Positions 1 to 8,315 are shown, numbered from the stretch's first letter. The stretch is DNA of 64,000 bases from Cytophagaceae bacterium ABcell3 (GCA_030913385.1 CP133159.1:3184584-3248583); one strand, 5' to 3'. The notes: generated by a model from the sequence alone, not told the origin. A program made the numbers and translations.

Positions 1-1422
1 CTGTACAGGGTTAGGGTAAACTTTAATGGACATGGTTTCCTCTTTTAAGGTAGAAAGAGGAAGATGTTCGCACAATGTATTGTCATTCAAATTGACTTCA
101 AAAAGGTCTTTATTTGGCAAATTTAACGTAAAGCACATGTTTCGGGAAAAGTTCGACATGGAATAAGAATGGCTGAAAGTAAACTCTTTAACTTCTCCTG
201 GTTTAAGGCTTATATCCTCAAAGTCCTTCCCTGAATACCTTTGGCAACCATACCCCATACCTCCAACCCTATACATGACACCAAAAGCATTTACCTCTAT
301 AGACCCTGTATTTTCTACTTCTATAATTAATTCCGATCTAAGCCTATGTGGACGGCCTGGCTCCCCATACGGTAAATAACTCATTACTCTAGTTTCGCCT
401 AAGGTAACATTATTCAAGGCTATATCAGGAAATTCAGGTAAAGTATTATCTTTATGAATACTTTGAGCATGTATAAAAAGTTGATTCAGAGAGTTTCCTA
501 TCATAAATAATTGCTCTGCAGAAGCAAGTAAACTTGTGGAATCAGACATAACCTTAAAGTTGTCAAAAACTTCAGGGGAGGAAAAGTCATTATTTAAACG
601 AATAAATTTGTCTTCCGAAGCTTCCTTTTGCCTAAACCATACATAGTCTCCAGAAGTAGTAAAGGTTTCCACCGGCTCATTATAGCTGGCCAATATATTA
701 AAAGAAGTGTCAAACAGAAACACACCCTCTGATGTCAAGACATAAATACTGTCACTTTTTAATTCAACTTGAAGAACTTCTGAAGTTTCAAAGTCATACT
801 GACGAATAACATGTTCAGCAGAACTGTCCATAAGCACCAGTCCATCCTGAACTGAAAAAAGAATTTTATCATCGTCAATAAAATTCGCAGAAGTAAATAC
901 CTGGTCTAAACCCTTTTTCACCCAGTCCACCTCAAAGCTTTCGTTTACTTTAGCCATAAACAAGTCTCCTAGTAAAAAGACCTGGCCCGAAGGAGACACT
1001 GTCTGATGTTTGAAAGAAAGCGTGGTGTCACAATGGTCTTCAAAAACATCTATCTTATCTAAAACTTCCCCAGCAGGGTTTAACTTACTTAGTTCAAGAT
1101 AATGTTCACTGCATGCAGTCCCGCAAGTGTAAATTGATGATCCAGTAGAATATATCAAATCTCCATGAACAGAAACGGCTGAAGAGAAATTGGTTGTCCA
1201 CCTATGGTTTCCATCCATATCATAAGCAGCCAATTTAGAGAAATCCACTGTATTTGCGTTGTCTTTATGAGAAACCAGTACAAGAGAGTCTCCTAACAAA
1301 GTGGCAGTAAGCATTTCTGCCGTTTCGTGTTTTAACAATGCCCTAACCCAAGAATTCTCCTGCCCAAAAACAACCAAACTTGAAAAAACACTTATAAAAA
1401 CAGTAGTAAAAATTTTCTTCAC
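1..1422 (-). CDS. T9SS type A cargo protein, C-terminus cut by window edge
   Basis: The reading frame is open from 1422 down to position 1 (474 codons) and continues beyond the window. The start is a GTG at 1422; an in-frame TAG lies two codons upstream, so no earlier start is likely. Residues 1-20 (MKKIFTTVFISVFSSLVVFG) form a signal peptide. The middle has repeated short beta-rich blocks like a WD40-type propeller, and a stretch around 300-420 encodes a CARDB-like segment (RSELIIEVENTGS). The last residues visible are IKVYPNPVQ, the opening motif of the T9SS type A sorting domain, so roughly 70 residues are missing. The product is inferred to be exported through the outer membrane by the type IX system and anchored or released. 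Its ligand or substrate is unknown. Confidence 0.8.
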   Translation of the reverse strand, partial: MKKIFTTVFISVFSSLVVFGQENSWVRALLKHETAEMLTATLLGDSLVLVSHKDNANTVDFSKLAAYDMDGNHRWTTNFSSAVSVHGDLIYSTGSSIYTCGTACSEHYLELSKLNPAGEVLDKIDVFEDHCDTTLSFKHQTVSPSGQVFLLGDLFMAKVNESFEVDWVKKGLDQVFTSANFIDDDKILFSVQDGLVLMDSSAEHVIRQYDFETSEVLQVELKSDSIYVLTSEGVFLFDTSFNILASYNEPVETFTTSGDYVWFRQKEASEDKFIRLNNDFSSPEVFDNFKVMSDSTSLLASAEQLFMIGNSLNQLFIHAQSIHKDNTLPEFPDIALNNVTLGETRVMSYLPYGEPGRPHRLRSELIIEVENTGSIEVNAFGVMYRVGGMGYGCQRYSGKDFEDISLKPGEVKEFTFSHSYSMSNFSRNMCFTLNLPNKDLFEVNLNDNTLCEHLPLSTLKEETMSIKVYPNPVQ

Positions 1423-1644
1423 AATCTATAAAATTAACTTTGTAACACACGAATAAACACTATCGCAAAATAAACAAAACATTTTGCAAAACACGATACT
1501 ACTTGACAAAATTGCTTTGAAATAAATAAAGGTTTAGGGCTTGCAAAGAATTTATTTATCTCTTACCTCTGGTAGTACAATTTTTTTAGGTAACTTCCGT
1601 CAAAGGTTTTTTACTAGTACCTATATTATCAGATTACGTTTATT

Positions 1645-2610
1645 ATGAAATTCCTTAATGGGATTACCAATGCTTTTCCTATTATTATAATAGTAGCATC
1701 AGCGGCCTCTCTGTATAATCCGGAGCTTTTTGCTTGGTTTACCAATGACTATATTACCATTGGACTGGGCATTATCATGCTGGGGATGGGACTTACTTTA
1801 AAAACTACTGACTTCCTTCAGATATTCAGGATGCCACTTTGGGTGATTACAGGACTGGCGTTACAATTTGCAGTTATGCCATTTCTTGGATGGTTTCTTG
1901 CGCAGACTTTTAACCTTCCGCCATTTCTTGCCACAGGGTTAATATTGGTTTCCTGTTGTCCGGGAGGTACAGCTTCCAATGTAATTACCTACCTGAGCAG
2001 GGGGAATGTAGCACTCAGTGTTTGTTTGACCGCCTTTTCAACCCTTATGGCCATTGTGCTTACACCAGTTCTTACCGCTGTTCTTGCCGGGAGCAAAGTA
2101 GATGTGGATGCCGCCGGCCTTTTTCTGAACACCTTACAGGTAGTCCTCCTGCCAGTGACTGCCGGGGCTTTAATGAACCGGTTTCTGCCAGACTTTACCA
2201 AAAAAGCTGTTGCTTTTGCCCCACCAGTAGCAGTAATTTTTATCACCCTGATAGTGTCCAGTATCATAGGAGGGGGCAAGGAAATTATACTCGATTCAGC
2301 CCCAGGTTTGTTTATGGCAGTTATTCTTCTACACTTTTCAGGTTTTACGGCCGGATACCTTGTGTCAAAAATATTTCTCAAAAAAGAAGATGTTGCCAGA
2401 GCTATCGCCATAGAAGTAGGCATGCAAAATTCAGGATTAGGAGCGCTTTTGGCGAAAAAAAACTTCCCCGATCCCGCAACCGCTATACCCTCAGCACTCT
2501 CCAGCCTTACCCATTGTATTTTAGGAAGTGCTTTCGCATGGATAGCAAGAAAATTTCCGGTACAGGAGCAAGTAAAATTTACTGATAAAAAGGAAAGGGT
2601 GGGGGCATAA
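1645..2610 (+). CDS. Bile acid:sodium symporter (BASS) family transporter
   Basis: This 321-residue polytopic membrane protein has about nine or ten hydrophobic segments. Family motifs are present: GMGLTLK near residue 48, SCCPGGTASNV near residue 104 and a conserved EVGMQNSGLGALL near residue 258; the latter two lie in the discontinuous helices that bind sodium in this family (SBF, PF01758). Length matches bacterial BASS proteins. The family moves organic anions (bile acids, pyruvate, pantoate and others) with sodium, and the substrate cannot be told from sequence. It stands alone, downstream of a divergent T9SS gene and upstream of a repeat block. Base composition looks richer in G+C than genes after 14 kb. 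Confidence 0.9.
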   Translation: MKFLNGITNAFPIIIIVASAASLYNPELFAWFTNDYITIGLGIIMLGMGLTLKTTDFLQIFRMPLWVITGLALQFAVMPFLGWFLAQTFNLPPFLATGLILVSCCPGGTASNVITYLSRGNVALSVCLTAFSTLMAIVLTPVLTAVLAGSKVDVDAAGLFLNTLQVVLLPVTAGALMNRFLPDFTKKAVAFAPPVAVIFITLIVSSIIGGGKEIILDSAPGLFMAVILLHFSGFTAGYLVSKIFLKKEDVARAIAIEVGMQNSGLGALLAKKNFPDPATAIPSALSSLTHCILGSAFAWIARKFPVQEQVKFTDKKERVGA

Positions 2611-2626
2611 TGTAAATTAACAACCA

Positions 2627-3073
2627 TTGCCGGACCCGTTCCGGCATCTGTTGAAAGTTGCAGAAAAGTAGTTTTTAAATGACGTGTTTTTACGGATAAT
2701 GCTACTTACAAACAGCCCCCCGCAACAGGTGCGGGGAGAGAGTTATAAAGTTTTCTTTTCTGCTTTATTTTACCCTATGCAAAATTCACCTGGTGACTTC
2801 CCCTAAAAAAACAAAAATAACCGCCCTTGCCGGACCCGTTCCGGCACCTGATAGTTGGCAGAAAAGTAGTTTTTAAATGACGTGTTTTTACGGATAATGC
2901 TACTTACAAACAGACCCCGCAACAGGTGCGGGGAGAGAGCTAAAATGTTTTCTTTTCTGCTTTATTTTACCTTATGCAAAATTCACCTGGTGACTTCCCT
3001 TAAAAAAACAAAAATAACCACCCTTGCCGGACCCGTTCCGGCATCTGTTAATAATTGGCAGAAAAGTGGTTTT
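2627..3073. repeat. Twin-hairpin tandem repeat, ~200 bp unit, 2.3 copies
   Basis: Three starts of the same unit are seen, with GCCGGA(CCCGT)TCCGGC hairpins at about 2629, 2829 and 3026. Each unit has a second hairpin, CCCCGCA(ACAGG)TGCGGGG, about 90 bp later (a slightly altered copy near 2717 and an exact one near 2916). Related units recur at 42215-42380 and 42690-42935, and a decayed piece lies near 7660-7705. Short open frames inside the unit are not credible genes. The function is unknown; the paired hairpins suggest a mobile palindromic element. Confidence 0.85.
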
Positions 3074-3085
3074 TAAAAGACCTGT

Positions 3086-4816
3086 TTACACCTCCTGTTT
3101 CTCCGCCCACTCCAATCCCTCCGGCAGATTCACGGTACTAAATTCGATGTGAATAACCCTACGTTGTTTCTGATTGGTGACTTTGGCAGATGAATGCAAC
3201 AAGAGTGGCCGCATCAGGTGAATGCCTCCGGTATCCAGCTCAACATTCATCGGCAGGGTGCTTTGAGTAATCACATTTATTTCTGAATCGCTAAGCCTTT
3301 TGTTGTGAGATCCTGGAATTACCTTCAGGCCTCCATTGTTTTCATTGGTCTCATCTAAGTGAATCCGGATGGTCAGGGTTTTCTTCAGGATGTCCTCCGG
3401 CGGACACACGCTTATCACATTGCCTTTTTTAGTCCACCCGTAAAAGCCGCAGACTTCTTTTTTTTCCTTTACATTAATTGTGTTGTCTTGGTGCCAGGTT
3501 ACATACCAGTTGGACTGTGGCGGCTTGTCAAAATAGATAGCCTTGGATATAAAGAACCGCTCGCCTGTTTCAGACAATATCTTTTGAAGGTTAGGATTAA
3601 GAATGTGAGGCAACAGCTCCGGAATTTTGGTCAGCAATTGCCTGATAGCATAAACCGGTGGAGAATCTTGTATGTTGCTTTTCAAATACTCCCCGATAAG
3701 GGTTTTCATTCTGCTAGTTTCCCTACGGGTATACACATTTTGCAATACGGCTGTCCCTTTATATTGCACCTGTTTCAGGCTGTTTCTTATTCCTTTTGTT
3801 TCCAAATCTGAATTGTATAAATCTATAGCGTGGATCAGTTTACTTTTAATTCGCCTTTTCAGTTTCTCAGGACTTATTACACGCAAACTGTCACCAAACC
3901 CGAGAATTTCCCGCTCTAACTCAAAATTTATCTGTACCTGCAAAGATACAATTATTCCATGAGGAAGTTTTTCCAGCAATTGCTGGCTGTGATGGATAGG
4001 CTTGGTGAGGACATAAGGTGCATTGCTATTGTCAAAGAAAAGAACCACATTTTCCGGATTTCCATATTCGTTGACAGAAACACCAACCACATCTTTATAA
4101 TAATTCCGGAGATCTTTTCCGGTACATTCCAAATATGCATGGTCAGAAGGATGTATTTCCAGTATCCTGTCAAGTGCCAGGTTTATCAGGGGCTTACTTT
4201 TTTTGTGCATGCCCAGAACAAACCAGCGGTTACGGAACTCCTTCAGCAGGTAAGGGTGAAAAAGAATTGTGCTTGCGTTTCTGGCTTTGAAAGACTGGTA
4301 AGTAATTTCCAGACATTTTTTGTTAACGATGGCTTTATACACCTCATCAATAAAGTCAAGCCCTTTGAGGTGCTCGTTTTTCTCAAAATCAATGACCGGT
4401 TTATTGTTGGTTCTAGCAGCATGCACCTTGTCTTCCAGCCGCTGCACCATACCGCTCAGTTCGCGGAAATGGCTGAAGCCACGGAACTGTTTCAGGATTT
4501 CCGTAACTTCCGTCAGCTTGTTCAGGTCCTGCGTTGTAAGGGGGATATTGGTGATAGAATATTCCCGGTCTTCATACGAGTAGTATTTTTTGTCCGTGAC
4601 AACGATAGGGGCATTATAGCCAAGCTTATCACTGCGCATCACCTGGATGTCCATCTGTATGGTGCGCCGGCTGATACCCTTATCTATGCCTTCATATTCA
4701 TAAAGTGCCTCCGAGCAAGCTTCGATCAGGTCGTCAAGCGTCCATTTTCTGTACCTGTTCCGCAGGCAGTTGTCAATGGTGGTGTAGCGTATGAGAGCAT
4801 TGCGGTTTACCGGCAT
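3086..4816 (-). CDS. WYL-domain regulator fused to PhyH-like 2OG-Fe(II) dioxygenase
   Basis: This 576-residue protein has two parts. Residues 1-130 resemble the HTH region of WYL regulators (SRRTIQMDIQVMR). Residues 150-250 form the WYL domain, with the RWFVLG motif, and residues 300-340 a WCX-like tail. Residues 380-560 resemble phytanoyl-CoA dioxygenase: the iron-binding HxD is H442-D444 (WHQDN), the distal histidine is H541 (LLLHSS), and R552/R553 can bind 2-oxoglutarate. An iron- and 2-oxoglutarate-dependent enzyme joined to a WYL regulator is unusual. WYL proteins commonly sense nucleic-acid or nucleotide ligands and often control defence or repair genes. A palindrome 40 bp upstream (4856-4876) recurs before the RNA-repair block, so I infer autoregulation and control of that block. 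What the oxygenase half modifies is unknown; it could instead act as an oxygen/2OG sensor. Confidence 0.85.
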   Translation of the reverse strand: MPVNRNALIRYTTIDNCLRNRYRKWTLDDLIEACSEALYEYEGIDKGISRRTIQMDIQVMRSDKLGYNAPIVVTDKKYYSYEDREYSITNIPLTTQDLNKLTEVTEILKQFRGFSHFRELSGMVQRLEDKVHAARTNNKPVIDFEKNEHLKGLDFIDEVYKAIVNKKCLEITYQSFKARNASTILFHPYLLKEFRNRWFVLGMHKKSKPLINLALDRILEIHPSDHAYLECTGKDLRNYYKDVVGVSVNEYGNPENVVLFFDNSNAPYVLTKPIHHSQQLLEKLPHGIIVSLQVQINFELEREILGFGDSLRVISPEKLKRRIKSKLIHAIDLYNSDLETKGIRNSLKQVQYKGTAVLQNVYTRRETSRMKTLIGEYLKSNIQDSPPVYAIRQLLTKIPELLPHILNPNLQKILSETGERFFISKAIYFDKPPQSNWYVTWHQDNTINVKEKKEVCGFYGWTKKGNVISVCPPEDILKKTLTIRIHLDETNENNGGLKVIPGSHNKRLSDSEINVITQSTLPMNVELDTGGIHLMRPLLLHSSAKVTNQKQRRVIHIEFSTVNLPEGLEWAEKQEV

Positions 4817-4855
4817 TGGATTAAACTTTCCTTAAAGTAACATAATAAAAACTAC

Positions 4856-4876
4856 CTGCGCAAAGAGTTTGCGCAG
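4856..4876. promoter_or_regulatory. Putative operator CTGCGCA-N7-TGCGCAG, copy 1
   Basis: Perfect 7-bp half-sites (4856-4862 and 4870-4876) are separated by AAGAGTT; the perfect arms extend to 10 bp. It lies 40 bp before the WYL-PhyH start, about where a Bacteroidota -33 element would sit. The same half-sites with the same spacer length occur at 7826-7846. It also lies about 270 bp upstream of the PAS kinase. Confidence 0.7.
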
Positions 4877-4934
4877 GATATCTTATAGAAAAGATATTGG
4901 TAGTGCTTAATAGGGTAGGTGATATCGAATGGTA

Positions 4935-4985
4935 TGACAAGGCATGCCTTGTCACTACGATATGTGGTCACTCGTCACAGACGAG
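4935..4985. repeat. Palindrome pair between WYL-PhyH and the PAS kinase
   Basis: A perfect 20-bp palindrome centred on GGCATGCC occupies 4935-4954, with weak outer arms (ATATCG/CGATAT). It is followed by the hairpin CTCGTC-ACA-GACGAG at 4971-4985. It looks like a dispersed palindromic repeat rather than a terminator, since no T-run follows the palindrome. Confidence 0.5.
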
Positions 4986-5142
4986 CGACTGCGGGGGGAT
5001 TTTTCTTTATGGTGAAAGTCGTGCATCTATTGGTGAATCCATTCTATAGCTGCTTACCTATAAATGCTACTAAAAATCATTTTTTATAACAAATAGATTG
5101 GTAGAATGTTGTTGTTCCCGAAATAACCAGTTTAAACTAAAT

Positions 5143-7374
5143 ATGCCTAAGAGCAAGACCGCTAATTTCCCTGAAGGAATAAGTACATTTCATATTATTC
5201 GTAATAACAAAAATTTGATACAAGATTTTTTGTGGGCAAACTACGTATCTTTTTCAGGTGATAAAAAAAATGCTGAGTATCATGGAAGCCTGAAAAAGTT
5301 AAACATGGATTTGTTCAGGACACTTAAAGAAGCTATAGAAAAAGAGGAACCACTAAGTTTTGAATATGAAATATCTGAAAATGGAAATGTTGTCTGGCTA
5401 CAAATAAATGCAGCAATAAAAAATGGTGAATTCATCGTATGCTGTTCGGATATAACAAAACTCAAAGAAAAGGAGCAGAAACAAGATCAATTAGAGGCGG
5501 AACTGGTACATCTTAAGACTGAGCGGGCTCACATCAGAACTGAGGAATTTAGCCGGCAGCAGGAATTGTTCCGGCTGATTGCAGACTCTATTCCTGTGCT
5601 TGTTGCCTATATAGATAAAAATTTCTATTTCAGATTTATTAACAAGGCGCATTATGACTGGTTTGGCCCTGAGATTGAAAAAAACCTTGGAAAGCGTTTT
5701 GATGAAATTGTAGCCATTTTCGGGCAAAAAAACAGTATGGAGTTGTTTATAAAATCACTTTCGGGTTCCGGAGAATTTTATGAACATGAAATTATAGATT
5801 TAAAAGGCAATGTTCTTTATCTGAAATCTACACTTATCCCGGATCTGGACGAGAATGGTGAAGTGCTTGGGTATATTTCTGTAAGCATAGATATATCGAA
5901 AGAAAAAAAAGCGCAGCAAAAAGCAGATCTAGTCAAAAAAAGGATGCTGACTATTCTTAACAATGTCCCTGTTCTTTTTTGGGCGGTAAACAAAAACGGC
6001 ATACTTACAGTTTCGGAGGGGAAAGCATTAGAAGGCCTGGGGCAGAAACCCGGTGAACAAACAGGACATTCTGTTTATGAGCTTTATAAAGATTTTCCCG
6101 ATGTTTTAAATAATATCAGGAGAGCATTACAAGGGGAAGAGTTTAATGTTTCCATGAACGTAAGCCACCTGCATCTTCAAAGTTTTTATACTCCGATTAG
6201 AAATACTGAAGGTGAAATAACAGGGGCTGCCGGTATTTCTACAGACATCTCTGACAGAGTAAAAGCAGAAAAAGCTTTGTCAGAAAGTGAAGCGAGATAT
6301 AAAGCGATGACAGAAGGTCTTCCGCTGATGGTCTGGACAGCGCTTCCTAACGGAGAGGTTAATTATTATAATAAAAAATGGGCGGAGTATACTGGTCTTA
6401 TAAAAGGTGAAGGGCTGGAGCAAGGCTGGCACCAAGTTGTTCACCCAAACGACCTTTCAGAATCGTTGGAAAAGTGGGGACAGTCTATCAGGACGGGAAA
6501 GGGTTTTAAAAATGAAGTCAGATTCAGAAGGGCCAAAGACAGGACTTTCCGGTGGCACCTGGTCAGAGCCTGGCCTGCTAAATCTACTGACGGAACAATT
6601 CTTAACTGGGTAGGTACATGTACAGATATTCATGATCAGAAAATACAGAATGAAGAGCTGAACATAAAAAACAAGGAGCTTATAAGAACCAATAATGATC
6701 TTGATAATTTTATATATACCGCCTCGCATGACCTGAGATCACCTATCTCTAATATGGAAGGGCTTATTTCGGCTATAGAAGGAGTTCTGGATGAAACTTG
6801 TGAACAGGAAATCGGAGCTATGATAAAAATGGCGGATGCGTCAGTGCACCGGCTGCGGAACACTATAAATGAGCTGACAGAGATAAGTCAAGTGCAAAAG
6901 AATATTGACCCAAATATTCAAACCATCAGAATATCTGATATTGTTGATGATTTTATTGCCGACCACCGTGATGAGATATCCCGAAGCAATACATCAATAA
7001 AAACCGAGCTTAATGAAGAATATATTACGTTTTCCAGAAAGAATTTCCGTACCATTATCTACAATTTATTAAGCAACGCTATTAAATACAGACATTCCGA
7101 AAGAGATCCTATAGTAAAAGTAAAGACAGAGCTTACTAATGACAACTATCTTTTGCTTTCTGTAAGAGATAATGGGTTGGGCTTTGATGAAAAGAATACA
7201 GATAAAATATTTGGTATGTTCAGAAGGTTACATAGTCATGTAGAAGGAACAGGCGTGGGCTTATATATTGTGAAAAGAGTTTTACAAAATGCCGGTGGGA
7301 AAATTGAAGTTAGCAGCACACCCGGAGAAGGTACATTATTCAGGTTGTATTTTCCCATGCCACTGCATCAGTAA
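5143..7374 (+). CDS. Multi-PAS sensor histidine kinase
   Basis: From the ATG at 5143 the product has 743 residues; a TTG at 5098 would add 15 residues (ECCCSRNN...) that look non-homologous, so 5143 is preferred. There are about four PAS domains (roughly 10-110, 145-260, 270-380, 385-520), with PAC-like ends such as GYISVSIDIS and NWVGTCTDIH. The HisKA core FIYTASHDLRSPISN carries the phospho-acceptor H529. The HATPase domain has the N-box NLLSNAIKYR and the G-boxes DNGLGF and GTGVGLYIVKR. No transmembrane segment is seen, so it should be cytoplasmic. No response regulator is adjacent. The kinase core is very similar to those at 20527 and 24122. It sits inside the RNA-repair island, but a functional link is unproven. 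Confidence 0.9.
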   Translation: MPKSKTANFPEGISTFHIIRNNKNLIQDFLWANYVSFSGDKKNAEYHGSLKKLNMDLFRTLKEAIEKEEPLSFEYEISENGNVVWLQINAAIKNGEFIVCCSDITKLKEKEQKQDQLEAELVHLKTERAHIRTEEFSRQQELFRLIADSIPVLVAYIDKNFYFRFINKAHYDWFGPEIEKNLGKRFDEIVAIFGQKNSMELFIKSLSGSGEFYEHEIIDLKGNVLYLKSTLIPDLDENGEVLGYISVSIDISKEKKAQQKADLVKKRMLTILNNVPVLFWAVNKNGILTVSEGKALEGLGQKPGEQTGHSVYELYKDFPDVLNNIRRALQGEEFNVSMNVSHLHLQSFYTPIRNTEGEITGAAGISTDISDRVKAEKALSESEARYKAMTEGLPLMVWTALPNGEVNYYNKKWAEYTGLIKGEGLEQGWHQVVHPNDLSESLEKWGQSIRTGKGFKNEVRFRRAKDRTFRWHLVRAWPAKSTDGTILNWVGTCTDIHDQKIQNEELNIKNKELIRTNNDLDNFIYTASHDLRSPISNMEGLISAIEGVLDETCEQEIGAMIKMADASVHRLRNTINELTEISQVQKNIDPNIQTIRISDIVDDFIADHRDEISRSNTSIKTELNEEYITFSRKNFRTIIYNLLSNAIKYRHSERDPIVKVKTELTNDNYLLLSVRDNGLGFDEKNTDKIFGMFRRLHSHVEGTGVGLYIVKRVLQNAGGKIEVSSTPGEGTLFRLYFPMPLHQ

Positions 7375-7825
7375 TCTTTCTATTTGAAAACTTACTGAAA
7401 ACTTCTGCCTTGCTTTTTTGCTTATCAAATTCTTCCTGCTCATGGTACACCGTACTGCCAAGCAAAAAGGCACTGCCATTTGTAGCCAGTGGCTAACGTA
7501 ATTCCACTACCACCATCCACACCAAACCTAATCAGCTAATGCATGGCTAAAGAAAACACTTCGCCCTTTTTACTTTTTCAGTACCAGAATCTGACAGACC
7601 CTTCCTTCGTTAGGATGGCTGGTTATTATTATTGTAATAAGATTGTAATAATAATAACCATTCCAGCATCTGTTGAAATCTGGCAAAAAAGTGGTTTTTA
7701 AAGAAGATCAGGTTTAGTTGTTCCAGCTACAGCCCGAGCAAAGCCAACCCTCTTATCATAGCCCATCTCCTAATCATTAAAATCATAGTTCAAAAATTAA
7801 TTAAAAAAAATAACCTTTTTTCCAT
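7375..7825. other. Intergenic stretch with decayed repeat
   Basis: No credible gene. An inverted repeat of 13-bp arms (GGTTATTATTATT, 7621-7633, and its complement, 7647-7659) is followed by a decayed piece of the twin-hairpin repeat (near 7660-7705, ending GTGGTTTTTAAAG). Confidence 0.6.
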
Positions 7826-7846
7826 CTGCGCAAAAAGACTGCGCAG
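7826..7846. promoter_or_regulatory. Putative operator CTGCGCA-N7-TGCGCAG, copy 2
   Basis: Half-sites 7826-7832 and 7840-7846 are identical to those at 4856-4876, and the spacer (AAAAGAC) is also 7 bp. Nine bases later comes AACTTTG (7856-7862), close to the Bacteroidota -7 consensus TAnnTTTG. This suggests a promoter for the tRNA-like/slipin/rtcB transcript with the operator across its -33 region. Confidence 0.7.
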
Positions 7847-7906
7847 GAGGTCTGCAACTTTGAATCATCAATTGAACGGCAGCCCCTGAAAGGCTACTTC
7901 AGATGC

Positions 7907-7929
7907 CTCCCCTGCAAATGGCGGGGGAG
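7907..7929 (+). other. Leader hairpin before the tRNA-Gln-like gene
   Basis: CTCCCC (7907-7912) can pair with GGGGAG (7924-7929) over an 11-nt loop, immediately 5' of the tRNA-like sequence. It may be a processing or stabilising element; no terminator T-run follows. Confidence 0.4.
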
Positions 7930-7936
7930 TTTAAAA

Positions 7937-8007
7937 TACCGGGTCGTCTAATGGCAGGACACCAGATTTTGGCTCTGGCAGTGGAAGTTCGAGTCTTCCC
8001 CCAGTAA
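7937..8007 (+). tRNA. tRNA-Gln (TTG)-like gene with imperfect acceptor stem
   Basis: A full cloverleaf can be drawn. Acceptor TACCGGG/CCCAGTA carries one C-A mismatch at 4:69. The D stem is GTC/GAC with a GG-containing loop, the anticodon stem is CCAGA/TCTGG with loop TTTTGGC (anticodon TTG), and the T stem is GGAAG/CTTCC with loop TTCGAGT. The discriminator A is at 8007; CCA is not encoded. The U1-A72 pair fits tRNA-Gln, but positions 2-4 are not typical. Its place between a candidate operator and slipin-rtcB, away from other tRNAs, suggests a repair-island RNA (bait, decoy or sensor) rather than the housekeeping tRNA-Gln. It may still be functional in translation. Confidence 0.7.
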
Positions 8008-8189
8008 CAAAAATATCCGAATGAGGCAGTAAAAGAATTTCCTGTTGCAAATTTCGGGTTTTAAAATCTTCACCTTCCATAAACCGGAGGGAAGCGCGGA
8101 AAAAGCTTCTGTACATGACCTGGCGAGGGTTTTCTATAGCCCCGCAGTGCCCCGGCCTGTGGCTTTGGAGGTATGCTGCTGACAGAAAG

Positions 8190-8315
8190 CTGTTTTTCAC
8201 CCTTGTGTGTCGGAGGTTCGATTCCTCCTCCCAATCTGTATGGGATAACTCAGTTGGTAGAGTAACAAGTATGGACTGAAAATCCATCTCTGAAGCTGAC
8301 TGCTTCTAAAAACAG
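8190..8315 (+). ncRNA. Circularly permuted tRNA-Phe-like RNA (Y RNA-like tRNA mimic)
   Basis: Read 5' to 3', the pieces of a tRNA-Phe appear in rotated order. Variable loop GTGTC (8207-8211); T arm GGAGG-TTCGATT-CCTCC (8212-8228); acceptor 3' strand TCCCA (8229-8233); a 7-nt cap ATCTGTA; acceptor 5' strand TGGGA (8241-8245); TA; D arm ACTC-AGTTGGTA-GAGT (8248-8263); an unusually long 7-nt linker; and anticodon arm ATGGA-CTGAAAA-TCCAT (8271-8287, anticodon GAA). The flanks can close the structure: CTGTTTTT (8190-8197) pairs with AAAAACAG (8308-8315), and weaker pairing continues outward (8174-8180 with 8328-8334). The acceptor is capped, so it cannot be charged. The arrangement recalls the tRNA-mimic module of bacterial Y RNAs such as YrlA. 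No Ro60/Rsr gene is in the window. The alternative is two unrelated tRNA relics lying side by side. Confidence 0.65.

Noticed and set aside
1956-2627. Overlapping open frames on both strands inside the BASS gene
   Set aside because: They lie fully within a well-conserved transporter gene, have low-complexity composition and no family features.
2882-3076. A 64-codon gene
   Set aside because: It falls inside the twin-hairpin repeat, and a similar frame recurs in the copy at 42695, so it is repeat sequence.
7931-8287. A 118-codon minus-strand gene
   Set aside because: It is antisense to the tRNA-Gln-like and tRNA-Phe-like RNAs, whose structure explains the sequence.
8207-8287. An ordinary tRNA-Phe gene
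   Set aside because: The anticodon arm is not followed by a T arm with TTCRA; the T arm lies 5' of the acceptor, and the acceptor ends are joined by a 7-nt loop.
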